Shown here in pieces: positions 25,299-34,581 of a DNA stretch of 64,000 bases (positions within the stretch are counted from its first letter, which is position 1; each line of letters begins with the position of its first letter). The notes beneath the pieces are model-generated. The model had not been told where the DNA came from and made no database searches. It saw nothing but the letters and a program-made list of their open reading frames with translations. The translations under genes were made by a program, and so were the position numbers. Origin of the DNA: Novosphingobium sp. FKTRR1 (lineage in GTDB: Bacteria > Pseudomonadota > Alphaproteobacteria > Sphingomonadales > Sphingomonadaceae); NCBI RefSeq assembly GCF_020404405.1, contig NZ_JAIZDA010000007.1, positions 124,001 to 188,000 on the forward strand, read 5' to 3'.

Positions 25299-27887
25299 TC
25301 AGCCCCGGCGGCGTCGCATGCGGCGGGCAGGGCTGGGGCGCATGGCGACGCGCTTGAGCAATTCGGCGCTGACCAGATAGACCGCCACCAGCAGCGCGAT
25401 CCCACAAGTCATCAGCAACGGCGGCGTCACGAACCCGAACAGGGTCGCCAACGGCGTGAACGGCACGATCATCGCCACCAGCAGCGCGCCAAGCGAAGTG
25501 GCGGCCAGCACCGGGCGCGGCAGGTTGGCCCAGGGCCTGCCCTTGGTGCGGATGACGAATATCACCAGAATCTGCGTCGCCATCGATTCAAGGAACCATG
25601 CGGTGCGGAATTCGGGCGGTGCTGCGTGCAGGACCAAGATCAGCCCGGCAAAGGTCAGCAGGTCGAACAGCGACGACAGCGGGCCCATCACCGCGGCGAA
25701 CCGCACCAGCGCACGCATGTCCCAGACTTGCGGTCGGGCGACGGCCTCGGGGCGGACGGAGTCGAACGGAATGCCGATCTCAGAAAGATCGTACAGCAGG
25801 TTGTTGAGCAGGATCTGCGTTGGCAGCATCGGCAGGAACGGCAGAAACAGCGATGCGACCGCCATCGACAGCATGTTGCCGAAGTTGGAGCTTGCCCCCA
25901 TTCGCACGTATTTCAGGATATTGGCGAAAGTCCTGCGGCCTTCCTCCACGCCGTCGGCGACAACGGCCAGATCCTGATCGAGCAGGATCATGTCGGCGGC
26001 AGCCTGCGCCACACCACTTGCGCCCGAAACCGACAGGCCGATATGCGCCGCCTTGAGCGCGGGTGCATCGTTGATGCCATCGCCCAGATAGCCGACGACC
26101 GCGCCGCGTGCCTGCAACGCCCGCACCAGCCGGGATTTCTGGTCGGGGGCGAGCCGACCGAAGGCGTCGAACTTGTGCACTTGCACTGCCAGCGCATCGT
26201 CGCTGAGGTGCGCGACCTCGTTGCCCGAGAGCACCCGCTCGGCGCGCAAGCCCACCAGCCCGGCCAGCCGCTTGACCACCACCGGATCGTCGCCCGACAG
26301 GATCTTGAGCCGTATCCCGGCAGCGGCCAGCCGCGCAATGGCGGCAGCGGCGGTCGGCTTGGGCGGATCGGCAAAGGCGCAAAGCCCTTCATAGACCAGC
26401 GCGGTTTCGTCGGCGGTGGCCGGGTCGTGTACCGCGCCTGTCCAGACGCGTGAGGCGACCGCGATCGTGCGCAGGCCTTCGTCTTGCGCCAGTTTTTGAA
26501 CTTGCGCGAGCGCGGTGGCACGCTCGGCATCGCCCATGGCCAAGATCGCACCGTCGGCAAGGCGCAAACCGGAACACAGCGCCAGCACGGCTTCGGGCGC
26601 ACCTTTGGCGATCAGCAGGGTGCCTTCGGGCCCTTTTGCCAGGACCGAGCCCAGCCTGCGCCCGAAATCGAAGACGTGGCGTCCGAGCAGGGTCCAGTCG
26701 GCAGTTGCGTGTGGATCGCCTGCGACCAGTGCGGCATCGAGCGCGCCGCGATCACCACCCAGCACTGCCGCAATCGCGGCAAGGTGTGCAGGCCGGGGCT
26801 GTTCGCTGCCCGAAAAGGCCACGCTGCGGGCCAGCGTGATCTCGGCCGAAGTCAGTGTGCCGGTTTTGTCGGTGCACAGCACGGTCATGGCGCCAAGATC
26901 GTGGATCGCGGCGAGCCGTTTGACGATCACCTTGCGCCGGGCCATGCGCAAGGCGCCGCGCGATAGCGTGACGGTGGTGATCATCGGCAAGAGTTCGGGT
27001 GTCAGTCCCACCGCCAGCGCCACCGCGAACAACAGCGATTGCAACAACGGCCGGCCAAGAAACACGCTGGCGGTCAGCACCACCAGCACCAGCGCCATCG
27101 TCAGCCGCGCGGTCAGCAGGCCATAGGCGTGCAGATCGCGTTCGAAGGGCGAGGTATCAGCCACTTCGCCAAGGGCAGAGGCCGCCGCACCGAACAGGGT
27201 CGCGCTGCCGGTGCTGATCACCAGCGCCTCGGCCTCGCCGGTCTGGGCCACCGCTCCCCTGAACAGCGCGCCCGTCGCCTGCGCCGGGGACAGACCGGAA
27301 GCGGGGCCGGGACGTTTGTCTACCGGATAGGGTTCGCCGGTCAAAGCGGCTTCGTTGGCGGCAAAGGCGCTGCTCGATATGACCAGTGCATCGGCCGGGA
27401 TGATATCGCCCGCGCGTACGCGGATGACATCGGCCGGCACGACCTGTTCGACCGGCACTTGCAGGTAAGCCCCGTCGCGCAGCACTTCGGCGGTCAGCGC
27501 CACCGAATGGCGCAGGATGTCGGCGACGCGCGCCGCGTGTCCTTCCTGCAACGTATCGAGGCTGATCGACAGGAGCAGGATCACGGCGATGATCGATCCG
27601 CCGATGCTGTCGCCGGTTCCCGCCGACACCATCGCTGCGATCAGCAGGATCAAGGAAAGCGGTTCGAGCAGCCGCTTGGCCACGGCACGCACTGACCCGA
27701 CGCGGCGATTGGGCGCATCGCCGTTCGGGCCATAGCGCGCCAGTCGCGCTGCAGCGTCGGCGCCTGTCAGGCCATCGGACGTGCAAGCCAGCGCGGTGCA
27801 TTGCGCCGCGATGGTGGTCGTCCAGAACGGTGGTGTCGGCGTGACCGCGACAGGAGCGGCGCGGTCACGCCCGGCAGTATCGGCCAT
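25299..27887 (-). CDS. mgtA: Magnesium-translocating P-type ATPase (MgtA-like)
   Basis: Start taken at ATG 27887 (862 residues), 4 bp after the RcnB-like stop; another in-frame ATG at 27935 would overlap that gene. P-type signatures: ALTGEPYPVD (actuator), phosphorylated Asp340 in CTDKTGTLT, GDGINDAPALK (hinge). N-terminal GLTGADAAARLARYGPN and C-terminal LLNNLLYDLSEIGIPFDSV are characteristic of type IIIB Mg2+ importers; about ten membrane helices. Family length is ~900. It would import Mg2+ at the cost of ATP. Its operon partner and the stress-type neighbours suggest control by the conserved element at 28771 rather than by a Mg2+ riboswitch, none of which I can see. Confidence 0.85.
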   Translation of the reverse strand: MADTAGRDRAAPVAVTPTPPFWTTTIAAQCTALACTSDGLTGADAAARLARYGPNGDAPNRRVGSVRAVAKRLLEPLSLILLIAAMVSAGTGDSIGGSIIAVILLLSISLDTLQEGHAARVADILRHSVALTAEVLRDGAYLQVPVEQVVPADVIRVRAGDIIPADALVISSSAFAANEAALTGEPYPVDKRPGPASGLSPAQATGALFRGAVAQTGEAEALVISTGSATLFGAAASALGEVADTSPFERDLHAYGLLTARLTMALVLVVLTASVFLGRPLLQSLLFAVALAVGLTPELLPMITTVTLSRGALRMARRKVIVKRLAAIHDLGAMTVLCTDKTGTLTSAEITLARSVAFSGSEQPRPAHLAAIAAVLGGDRGALDAALVAGDPHATADWTLLGRHVFDFGRRLGSVLAKGPEGTLLIAKGAPEAVLALCSGLRLADGAILAMGDAERATALAQVQKLAQDEGLRTIAVASRVWTGAVHDPATADETALVYEGLCAFADPPKPTAAAAIARLAAAGIRLKILSGDDPVVVKRLAGLVGLRAERVLSGNEVAHLSDDALAVQVHKFDAFGRLAPDQKSRLVRALQARGAVVGYLGDGINDAPALKAAHIGLSVSGASGVAQAAADMILLDQDLAVVADGVEEGRRTFANILKYVRMGASSNFGNMLSMAVASLFLPFLPMLPTQILLNNLLYDLSEIGIPFDSVRPEAVARPQVWDMRALVRFAAVMGPLSSLFDLLTFAGLILVLHAAPPEFRTAWFLESMATQILVIFVIRTKGRPWANLPRPVLAATSLGALLVAMIVPFTPLATLFGFVTPPLLMTCGIALLVAVYLVSAELLKRVAMRPSPARRMRRRRG

Positions 27888-27891
27888 CGCG

Positions 27892-28707
27892 TCAATAGAA
27901 TACGCGGTAGCGGGCCTGAATGATCTCGCCGTCATAGCGGTCGATCAGGAACGCATCGCGCCCGACCCTGACCCAGACCAAGCCGGCAGGCGGCGCGAAC
28001 AGCGAGAACATCAGGTAATCGCCGATCCAGTAGTTGCGCGCGTAATAGCTGCGCGGCAGGCGCTGGCCAAAGCCCCAGCGATGGCGAGCATAACCTTGCG
28101 GCCGTTGGTAGGTTCCGGCGTGGAAGCGGTGCTTTACCTGCACGTTGCGTCGCATCTGCTGCACGGCGGCCGTTCGCGCGGCGGGCCTGGTCGGCGCGGG
28201 CAGGGGCTGCGTCCAGCGCTGGACGGTGCGATCACGTTGCGGCTGGGTGCGCATGGGAGCGGGCATACGCGCTGGTTGCCCCGCGCGTTGCTGCCAGTTC
28301 GGCCCATCCTGAGGCTGCTTGCGAGGCCCGGGGGCGACGGCGCGCGCGGGGGTGCCGGGCTGCGTCTGCCAGCGCTGCTGCGGGGTCTGGGCAGGCCGGG
28401 TGCGCGGCTGAGCGGGTTGCTGCGCGCGCTCCGGTTGTTGTTGCGGCGCTTGGGGCTGCGGTGCTTGGGGCTGCTGTTGGCGGGGCTGGGGCGGTTGCGG
28501 AACCTGCTGCGGCTGGCGATAGCCGCCGGGCTGGTTGCCTGGAACCGGGCCGCGATCCCTGTTCTGTCCCCGGTCCTGATTTTGCCCCCCGTTGTGATTT
28601 CCGCTCTGTGCGGGCTGGGCCGCGACCAGCGCCGGGGTGACCATGGCAAAAGTCAGGCTCAGCGCCAGAACGGCGGAGGCCGCCAGATAGTGCGTGGGGC
28701 GGGTCAT
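27892..28707 (-). CDS. RcnB family protein with long Pro/Gln-rich linker
   Basis: Start at ATG 28707 (271 residues) with AGGAG upstream. A Sec signal peptide (residues 1-30, ending LVAAQP) is followed by ~150 residues rich in Pro, Gln and Arg, which are low complexity and probably unfolded. The C-terminal ~70 residues (GQRLPRSYYARNYWIGDYLMFSLFAPPAGLVWVRVGRDAFLIDRYDG; key blocks RLPRSYY and WVRVG) are the RcnB domain, first described in E. coli as a periplasmic nickel/cobalt homeostasis factor. Here it precedes an Mg2+ pump on the same transcript, so an envelope or metal-linked role is plausible. Preceded by the conserved element at 28771-28788. Confidence 0.78.
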   Translation of the reverse strand: MTRPTHYLAASAVLALSLTFAMVTPALVAAQPAQSGNHNGGQNQDRGQNRDRGPVPGNQPGGYRQPQQVPQPPQPRQQQPQAPQPQAPQQQPERAQQPAQPRTRPAQTPQQRWQTQPGTPARAVAPGPRKQPQDGPNWQQRAGQPARMPAPMRTQPQRDRTVQRWTQPLPAPTRPAARTAAVQQMRRNVQVKHRFHAGTYQRPQGYARHRWGFGQRLPRSYYARNYWIGDYLMFSLFAPPAGLVWVRVGRDAFLIDRYDGEIIQARYRVFY

Positions 28708-28770
28708 GCGGTCGTACTCCTGAATTTCCTTGCCGTGCTGATAGCCGCCGCCCGGCACACCGCATCAGCA

Positions 28771-28788
28771 TCGGAAACTACCCAAGCC
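28771..28788 (-). promoter_or_regulatory. Conserved island element, copy A (upstream of rcnB-like/mgtA)
   Basis: On the minus strand it reads GGCTTGGGTAGTTTCCGA, 63 bp before the RcnB-like start codon. It overlaps the stop codon and last codons of ackA. Same element and orientation as at 30663, 30719 and 34582. Confidence 0.7.
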
Positions 28789-29989
28789 CGGCCGCGTCAC
28801 CCTTGCGGCTTTCGCGCAGAGCGAGCACGTGGTGCGCGATCATCGCCTCTTCGTCGGTGGCGATGACGCGCACCTCGACCCGGCTGTCGGCGCGGCTGAT
28901 CATGGTCGCGCCCGCCTCGGCATTGCTGATTGGATCGAGCGATACCCCCAGCCAGCCGAGCGCGGCGCAAGCCTCGGCGCGGATGATGGCGGCATGCTCT
29001 CCGATCCCGCCGGTAAAGACGATCCCGTCCAGCCCGCCCAGCGCCGCCGCCGTGGCGCCGATCTCGGTCACCAACCGGTGGACGAACAGGTCGATCGCCT
29101 CGCGCGCATGGCGGTCAGCGCTGGCCAGCAGGACGCGGACGTCTCCACTGATCCCCGACACGCCGAGCAACCCCGACCGGTCGTACAACATCGCCTCGAT
29201 ATCGGGCAGGCTGTGGCCCATGCGGGCGAGCGTGAAGATGACGCCGGGGTCCAGACTGCCGCAGCGCGTACCCATAACCAGCCCGTCGAGCACGCTGATG
29301 CCGAAGGTGGTGGCAATGCTGATGCCGCCGCGCAAGCCGCACAGGCTGGCTCCCGCGCCCAGATGCGCCACTATTACACGTCCTTTCGCCAGCGCGGGGC
29401 ATGTCAGCGCAAGCTGGCCTGCAATGTATTCGTAACTCAACCCATGGAAGCCATAGCGCCGCACCCCGGCAGCGGTGATCGCGCGGGGCAGGGCAAAGTT
29501 TCTGGCGACAAGCGGCATGGTCCGGTGGAACGCGGTGTCGAAGCACGCGAACTGCGGCACATCGGGACGCGCGCGGGCAAAGGCGTGAACCGGCGCCAGA
29601 TTGTGCGGCATGTGGATCGGATCGAGCGGCACCAGCGCATCGAGCGCCGCCAGCACAGGCGGCGTCAATCGCTCGGGCGCCATATGGTCGGCGCCGCCCT
29701 GCACGATGCGATGCCCCACCGCGCAAAGCCGACCATGGCCGGGCGCGGCATCGACGAGGTCCAGCACGGCGGCCAGAACTTCGTGAAATGCAGTCTTGTC
29801 CGTCGGCCAACCGTGATCCGCCACCAAAGCGCCGGTCGCATCGTGCGCCGTCAGATGCGGCACGCTGCCAAGGCCCGAAACCTCGCCGCGCAGCCGCGCC
29901 TGCACAGGCATGGCGGCGGCGAACAGCGCGAACTTCAGGCTTGAGGAACCGGCGTTGAGGACAAGGATCGAGGACTCGTCCGTGTCCAC
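28778..29989 (-). CDS. ackA: Acetate kinase
   Basis: Start set at GTG 29989 (403 residues, AAGG just upstream); GTG 30013 is an alternative that would overlap the previous gene. N-terminal ILVLNAGSSSLKFALF, the VAHLGAGASLCGLRGG block, DGLVMGTRCGSLDPGV and the C-terminal VFTGGIGEHAA are all acetate kinase signatures. It makes ATP and acetate from acetyl phosphate. Its partner is the phosphoketolase encoded divergently at 30830, which makes acetyl phosphate directly from sugar phosphates; no phosphotransacetylase gene is present here. It follows the general-stress gene by 10 bp. Confidence 0.93.
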   Translation of the reverse strand: MDTDESSILVLNAGSSSLKFALFAAAMPVQARLRGEVSGLGSVPHLTAHDATGALVADHGWPTDKTAFHEVLAAVLDLVDAAPGHGRLCAVGHRIVQGGADHMAPERLTPPVLAALDALVPLDPIHMPHNLAPVHAFARARPDVPQFACFDTAFHRTMPLVARNFALPRAITAAGVRRYGFHGLSYEYIAGQLALTCPALAKGRVIVAHLGAGASLCGLRGGISIATTFGISVLDGLVMGTRCGSLDPGVIFTLARMGHSLPDIEAMLYDRSGLLGVSGISGDVRVLLASADRHAREAIDLFVHRLVTEIGATAAALGGLDGIVFTGGIGEHAAIIRAEACAALGWLGVSLDPISNAEAGATMISRADSRVEVRVIATDEEAMIAHHVLALRESRKGDAAGLG

Positions 29990-29999
29990 ATCGCCTTCA

Positions 30000-30575
30000 T
30001 CAGCCAGCGGCACGCGCCGCTTCCAGCGAGGCTTCGATGCTGGCGGTCTGGGCCGTTGCCGTGCCGGTATGGACATCGACCTTTTCGGCGTCGGCGGTTT
30101 CGAGCAATTTGCGGGCAAGCGCGACTTGGGCGACGGTGCCGTGCACCATGACCACGAAGCGGTCGGCATGGATGGCGGTCTCGTATTCGAGCACGCTGTC
30201 CTTGGGGATGCCGATGCCATAGAGGGCGGCGGCAACCGCGCTGACGGTGCCGACAACCAGCGCGCCTTCGACCACGGCGATGATCGATGCCGCGATATAG
30301 CCCAGCGCCATGACCGGGCCGACAGCGGGCAGGGTCAGCACCAGTCCGCCGAAGAACAGACTCCACAGGCCGCCCCAGAATGCGCCGCGCGTGCCCCAGA
30401 AGCGTACCCTGTCGCCCTGATTGTAAAAACCGACGACCTGTTCATCGACATGGTAGCCCTTGCCGATCACGCTGAGCTGCTTGATGTCGATCCCGCCGAG
30501 CGCGAGGGTCTTTACGGCCGTTTCGGCGGCGGCATGGTCGGCAAAGACGGCAACGACGGAGTGGGGATTCTGCAT
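30000..30575 (-). CDS. General stress protein (YflT-like domain, Gly-rich membrane hairpin)
   Basis: Start at ATG 30575 (191 residues), with GAGGAAA upstream. N-terminal VVAVFADHAAAETAVKTLALGGIDIKQLSVIGKGYH resembles the heat-induced stress protein YflT/DUF1269 fold. Residues ~60-130 form a Gly-rich hydrophobic hairpin (FWGGLWSLFFGGLVL, then SIIAVVEGALVVG), so it may associate with the membrane. A second alpha/beta segment (DRFVVMVHGTVAQVALARKLLE) ends the protein. Function unknown. First gene of the ackA operon and preceded by the conserved element at 30663. Confidence 0.75.
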   Translation of the reverse strand: MQNPHSVVAVFADHAAAETAVKTLALGGIDIKQLSVIGKGYHVDEQVVGFYNQGDRVRFWGTRGAFWGGLWSLFFGGLVLTLPAVGPVMALGYIAASIIAVVEGALVVGTVSAVAAALYGIGIPKDSVLEYETAIHADRFVVMVHGTVAQVALARKLLETADAEKVDVHTGTATAQTASIEASLEAARAAG

Positions 30576-30662
30576 GGTTTCCTCGCGCGGTCGACGGCAA
30601 TGCAAAGGGCGCATCCGTTCCTGCTCGCCCGCCCTAGGCAGCCGGGCACCGCGCAGGCAGCC

Positions 30663-30680
30663 CCGGAATCTACCCACGTG
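30663..30680 (-). promoter_or_regulatory. Conserved island element, copy B (upstream of general-stress gene/ackA)
   Basis: Minus strand CACGTGGGTAGATTCCGG, 87 bp before the start at 30575. It is the most diverged copy: 13 of 18 positions agree with copy A, with the GGGTA and TTCCG blocks intact. Confidence 0.6.
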
Positions 30681-30718
30681 TCGGTCCCTGCAGCGCGCAC
30701 CAAGGCGTTGACGACAGG

Positions 30719-30736
30719 GGCTTGGGTACTTTCCGA
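30719..30736 (+). promoter_or_regulatory. Conserved island element, copy C (upstream of phosphoketolase)
   Basis: Plus strand GGCTTGGGTACTTTCCGA, 93 bp before the phosphoketolase start. It differs from copy A at one of 18 positions. Copies B and C share the 254-bp divergent promoter region, each pointing at its own gene. Confidence 0.7.
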
Positions 30737-30829
30737 GCCTGCCCGCTGGCGCGCGATCCGGGCAGGTCTGCCGCCGCTGCGACCGCATTTGCGGGCGCGT
30801 TCTTCCGTCGCGCAAAAAGGTGCCTTTCT

Positions 30830-33229
30830 ATGGATATGCTTGCTGTAGAGCCCGCGCCGCCGCCGCTCGATGCCGCTGCGCTCGATCTGATCGACGCCTG
30901 GTGGCGCGCGGCCAACTATCTCTCGGTCGGTCAGCTTTACTTGCGCGACAACCCGCTGCTGCGCGAGCGGCTGACGCTCGATCACGTCAAGCCGCTGATC
31001 GTCGGTCACTGGGGCACGACGCCGGGGCAGAACTTCATCTACGCGCACCTCAACCGGGTGATCCGCGCCTATGATCTGGACATGTTCTATGTCGCTGGCC
31101 CCGGCCACGGCGGCCCGGCGCTGGTCGGCAGCACGTATCTCGAAGGCAGTTATTCCGAGATATATCCGCAGATCGGTCAGGATGAGGCGGGCCTAAAGGC
31201 GCTGTTCCGCCAGTTTTCCTATCCCGGCGGCATTTCCAGCCATGTCGCGCCGACCACTCCGGGATCGATCCATGAAGGTGGCGAGCTGGGCTATTCGCTG
31301 TCGCACGCCTTTGGCGCGGCGTTCGACAATCCCGACCTGATCGTGGCCTGCGTGATCGGCGATGGCGAGGCCGAGACCGGCCCATTGGCAACCGCCTGGC
31401 ATTCGAACAAGTTTCTCAGCCCCGTCACCGATGGCGCGGTGCTGCCGATCCTGCACCTCAACGGCTTCAAGATCAGCAATCCGGCGATGCTGGCGCGGCT
31501 CGATGGCGATGAACTGGCGTCCTATCTGGAAGGTTGCGGCTGGTCGCCGCGCTTTGTCGAGGGCGACAATCCCGCCGGGATGCACCGCCGCATGGCCAGC
31601 GTGATGGACTCGGCGATTGCGGATATCCGCGTGCTGCAAGCAGATGCCCGCGCGGGCACGACCACCGAGCGCCCCCGCTGGCCGGTGGTCGTGTTGCGCT
31701 CGCCCAAGGGCTGGACCGGGCCGCAAGTGGTCGACGGCGTGCAGATAGAAGGCTCGTTCCGCTCTCATCAGGTGCCGCTGCTGGTCGATGCCGCGCATCC
31801 CGACCACCTTGCGATGCTCGAAAGCTGGATGAAGAGTTACCGGCCCGAAGAACTGTTCGACGAAAACGGCAGGCTGCGGTTCGAGATCGCGGCGCTGGCG
31901 CCTGTCGGTGACCGGCGGATGGGCGCCAACCGCCACGCCAACGGCGGCATGCTGCTGCGCGATCTGCGCCTGCCCGACCATCGCGCCTATGCGGTGCCGG
32001 TCGGCGCGCCGGGGACCATTGCCGCGTCCGACATGGCCACACTCGGTCCCTATCTGCGCGATGTTCTGGCGCTCAACCGTGATGCCCGCAATTTCCGCCT
32101 GTTCGGGCCTGACGAGACACTGTCCAACATGCTGAGCGCCGTTTTCGCAGAAACAGGGCGCCAGTGGGAAGCCGAGGTGGAGCCGGGCGACGAATTCCTC
32201 GCCGCGTCGGGCATGGTGCTCGACGCGATGCTCAGCGAGCATCAGTGTCAGGGCTGGCTCGAAGGCTATCTGCTGACCGGTCGGCACGGCATCTTCGCCA
32301 GCTACGAGGCGTTCGTGCGGATCATCGATTCGATGGCGGGCCAGCACGCCAAGTGGCTCAAGGTCGCGTCCGAACTGCCTTGGCGGCGCGATATCGCCTC
32401 GCTCAACTACTTGCTGTCCTCGCACGTGTGGCAGCAGGATCACAACGGCTTTACGCATCAGGATCCGGGCTTCCTCGACCATCTGATGACCAAGAAGGCG
32501 GCGATCGTGCGCGCCTATCTGCCGCCCGATGCGAATTGCCTGCTGGCGGTAACCGACCATGTGCTGCGGACGCGCCAGCAGATCAACGTGGTGATCGCGG
32601 GCAAGCATCCGCTGCCGCAATGGCTGGGGATCGAGCAGGCGATCGCGCATTGCGCGCAAGGCATCGGCATCTGGCAATGGGCCGGGCATGAGGATGGCGA
32701 AGGCAGTGCTGCGCCCGATCTGGTGCTGGCCTGTTGCGGCGATACCCCGACGCTTGAAGTGCTGGCGGCGGTCTCGATCTTGCGCGCCGAACTGCCCGAA
32801 TTGCGGCTGCGCGTGGTCAATGTGGTCGATCTGATGACGCTGCGGCCCGCAGCCGACCATCCGCACGGGTTGTCGGACACCGATTACGATGCGCTGTTCA
32901 CGCGCGACCGGCCGGTGCTGTTCGCCTTCCACGGCTATCCGTCGCTGATCGAGCAGATCACCTGTCGCCGGGCCAATCGGCGGATGCAAGTGCGCGGGTA
33001 TCAGGAGGAAGGCACCATCACCACCGCCTTCGACATTCGCGTGCAAAACAAGCTCGACCGGTTCCACCTGGTGATCGATGCGATCGACTTGTTGCCGCAG
33101 ACCGGCAGCCGAGGGGCAAACTTGCGCCAGATGATGCACGACAAGCTGGCCGAGCACGCGCGCTATATCGTCAGCAACGGGCAGGACATGCCCGAGGTGC
33201 GCAACTGGACATGGGCAGCATCGGCTTGA
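30830..33229 (+). CDS. xfp: Phosphoketolase (xylulose-5-P / fructose-6-P)
   Basis: Start at ATG 30830 (799 residues, AAAGG 9 bp upstream). Landmarks: [54 protein letters not shown] (split here by its FSYPGG and [13 protein letters not shown] parts), and the thiamine diphosphate motif [22 protein letters not shown]. Length matches the family (790-830). It splits xylulose 5-phosphate or fructose 6-phosphate with phosphate into acetyl phosphate plus a triose or tetrose phosphate. With acetate kinase encoded divergently this gives ATP without oxidation. The stop overlaps the next gene by 19 bp. Confidence 0.95.
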   Translation: MDMLAVEPAPPPLDAAALDLIDAWWRAANYLSVGQLYLRDNPLLRERLTLDHVKPLIVGHWGTTPGQNFIYAHLNRVIRAYDLDMFYVAGPGHGGPALVGSTYLEGSYSEIYPQIGQDEAGLKALFRQFSYPGGISSHVAPTTPGSIHEGGELGYSLSHAFGAAFDNPDLIVACVIGDGEAETGPLATAWHSNKFLSPVTDGAVLPILHLNGFKISNPAMLARLDGDELASYLEGCGWSPRFVEGDNPAGMHRRMASVMDSAIADIRVLQADARAGTTTERPRWPVVVLRSPKGWTGPQVVDGVQIEGSFRSHQVPLLVDAAHPDHLAMLESWMKSYRPEELFDENGRLRFEIAALAPVGDRRMGANRHANGGMLLRDLRLPDHRAYAVPVGAPGTIAASDMATLGPYLRDVLALNRDARNFRLFGPDETLSNMLSAVFAETGRQWEAEVEPGDEFLAASGMVLDAMLSEHQCQGWLEGYLLTGRHGIFASYEAFVRIIDSMAGQHAKWLKVASELPWRRDIASLNYLLSSHVWQQDHNGFTHQDPGFLDHLMTKKAAIVRAYLPPDANCLLAVTDHVLRTRQQINVVIAGKHPLPQWLGIEQAIAHCAQGIGIWQWAGHEDGEGSAAPDLVLACCGDTPTLEVLAAVSILRAELPELRLRVVNVVDLMTLRPAADHPHGLSDTDYDALFTRDRPVLFAFHGYPSLIEQITCRRANRRMQVRGYQEEGTITTAFDIRVQNKLDRFHLVIDAIDLLPQTGSRGANLRQMMHDKLAEHARYIVSNGQDMPEVRNWTWAASA

Positions 33230-33867
33230 ACGCGCTTTCCCTGCCGCCAGATGGCGGCGCGCTGCCGACGCTCTATCTGGTCCGGCACGGCGAGACGGCG
33301 TGGACGCTGACCGGCCAGCACACCGGCAGCACCGACATCGCCCTGACCGCGCAGGGTGAGGCGATGGCCAGCGACCTTGCCCCGCTGCTGGCAGGAGCCC
33401 CGTTCATCCGCATTCTGGTCAGCCCGCGTCAGCGTGCCCGGCTGACCTGCGAACTGGCCACCGGTCGCGCCGATGCCACCATCGAGCCCGACTTGGCCGA
33501 ATGGGACTATGGCGATTACGAGGGGCTGCATACCAGCGCGATTCTGCGCGACCGGCCCGGCTGGGACTTGTTCCGCGACGGTTGCCCGGGTGGCGAGACG
33601 CTGACCGATGTGGTCGGACGCGCCGATCGGCTGCTGGCAAGGCTGGCTCACGAGACCGGCGCGCTGGCGTTGTTCACGCACGGCCAGTTCGGTTGCGTGC
33701 TGGCGGCGCGCTGGATCGGACTGGCGGGCGAGGAGGCAGCGCACTTCGCGCTCGATCCGGCGGCGCTTGGCATTCTGGGGGCAAGGCCAGGGCACCCCGC
33801 CGTGGCTGCGATCATCCGCTGGAACGTGGTGGCGAACCCCCGTCTGGGCTGGCGCGCCGCCGATTGA
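33211..33867 (+). CDS. Histidine phosphatase family protein
   Basis: A 218-residue protein whose start lies in the 3' end of the phosphoketolase gene. The RHG signature [11 protein letters not shown] (His near residue 25), [12 protein letters not shown], the [11 protein letters not shown] block and the second active-site His in LFTHGQFG are present. The family includes phosphoglycerate mutases and sugar phosphatases; WDYGDYEG is typical of the phosphatase members. Coupling to phosphoketolase suggests a sugar phosphate substrate, but this is inference. Convergent with the Cys-containing membrane protein, 18 bp apart. Confidence 0.85.
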   Translation: MGSIGLNALSLPPDGGALPTLYLVRHGETAWTLTGQHTGSTDIALTAQGEAMASDLAPLLAGAPFIRILVSPRQRARLTCELATGRADATIEPDLAEWDYGDYEGLHTSAILRDRPGWDLFRDGCPGGETLTDVVGRADRLLARLAHETGALALFTHGQFGCVLAARWIGLAGEEAAHFALDPAALGILGARPGHPAVAAIIRWNVVANPRLGWRAAD

Positions 33868-33885
33868 ACCGGGCGGGGCCGGGGC

Positions 33886-34512
33886 CTACCCGCCTTGCGG
33901 TCCTTGCGGTCCTTGCGGTCCTTGCGGTCCTTGCGCCCTTAAGGCCGCGCGAAACGCATCGAGCCGCGCGCGATAACCGTCGGCATCGCCATATTCGGCG
34001 AATTCGTAATAGCGCTGGTGCGGGTCGATCACCTTGAGCGCGTGCTTGATCGGGCACCAGTATTGCTCGGTGCGGCTGCTGACCTCGCGGACGAAACCGA
34101 CCAGACCGTTGGCATAGGCGCAGAACCAGCAATTCAGCGCCTCGATCCAGTTGAGATAGGCCAGATGCTGCCGGTCGAAGGCGAGGTAGTCGCGGCGCCG
34201 GACCCGTGCGATGCCGTAGGCGCGAAAGCAGATCGCCTGATAGACGCTGACCCACACGTCGACCAGCACCAGCGGCACGATCAGCGAATAGATCACCGGG
34301 GCGGTCAGCGTGGCTGGCAGGCTCGATTGCGCCAGAAAACGGGTGACTTTCAGCCGCATTGCGCGGTGTTGCGCGACGATTCCGTGCTCAAATCCGACGA
34401 TTTGGCCGGTTAGTGTGACCCCCAGCGCCTTGCGACGGGCCTCGATTTCGCGGTCCAGTTGCTGTTGCAGGTGGACGATCGCCTCGGCCAGTTCGTGCAT
34501 GCGTTGGGTCAT
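33886..34512 (-). CDS. Conserved membrane protein with CxxC and WCPIKH motifs; C-terminal Gly-Pro-Gln repeats
   Basis: Start at ATG 34512 (208 residues, GGAG upstream). N-terminal helix (residues 1-45, MTQRMHELAEAIVHLQQQLD) is probably coiled coil, followed by one or two membrane segments (PVIYSLIVPLVLVDVWVSVYQAI). Then come conserved blocks I recall from uncharacterised proteobacterial proteins: RRRDYLAFDRQHLAYLNWIE, NCWFCAYANG with a CxxC pair, and RTEQYWCPIKHA. The cysteines suggest metal, haem or redox chemistry. The tail is four to five Gly-Pro-Gln units coded by a 9-bp tandem repeat. Preceded by the conserved element at 34582, which ties it to the neighbouring island. Confidence 0.7.
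   Translation of the reverse strand: MTQRMHELAEAIVHLQQQLDREIEARRKALGVTLTGQIVGFEHGIVAQHRAMRLKVTRFLAQSSLPATLTAPVIYSLIVPLVLVDVWVSVYQAICFRAYGIARVRRRDYLAFDRQHLAYLNWIEALNCWFCAYANGLVGFVREVSSRTEQYWCPIKHALKVIDPHQRYYEFAEYGDADGYRARLDAFRAALRAQGPQGPQGPQGPQGG
33893..33937. repeat. 9-bp tandem repeat (4 exact copies plus a partial one)
   Basis: The unit CCTTGCGGT is repeated exactly from 33893 to 33928, with a partial fifth copy CCTTGCGCC. It is in frame in the minus-strand gene, coding Gly-Pro-Gln triplets just before the stop codon. Copy number changes would lengthen or shorten the tail without a frameshift. Confidence 0.9.
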
Positions 34513-34581
34513 CGGCGCTCCGGGGCGAGGATATAAAGGAAGGAGCATATGCGGTAGCGACCGCAATCGTGCCGCACAGGC

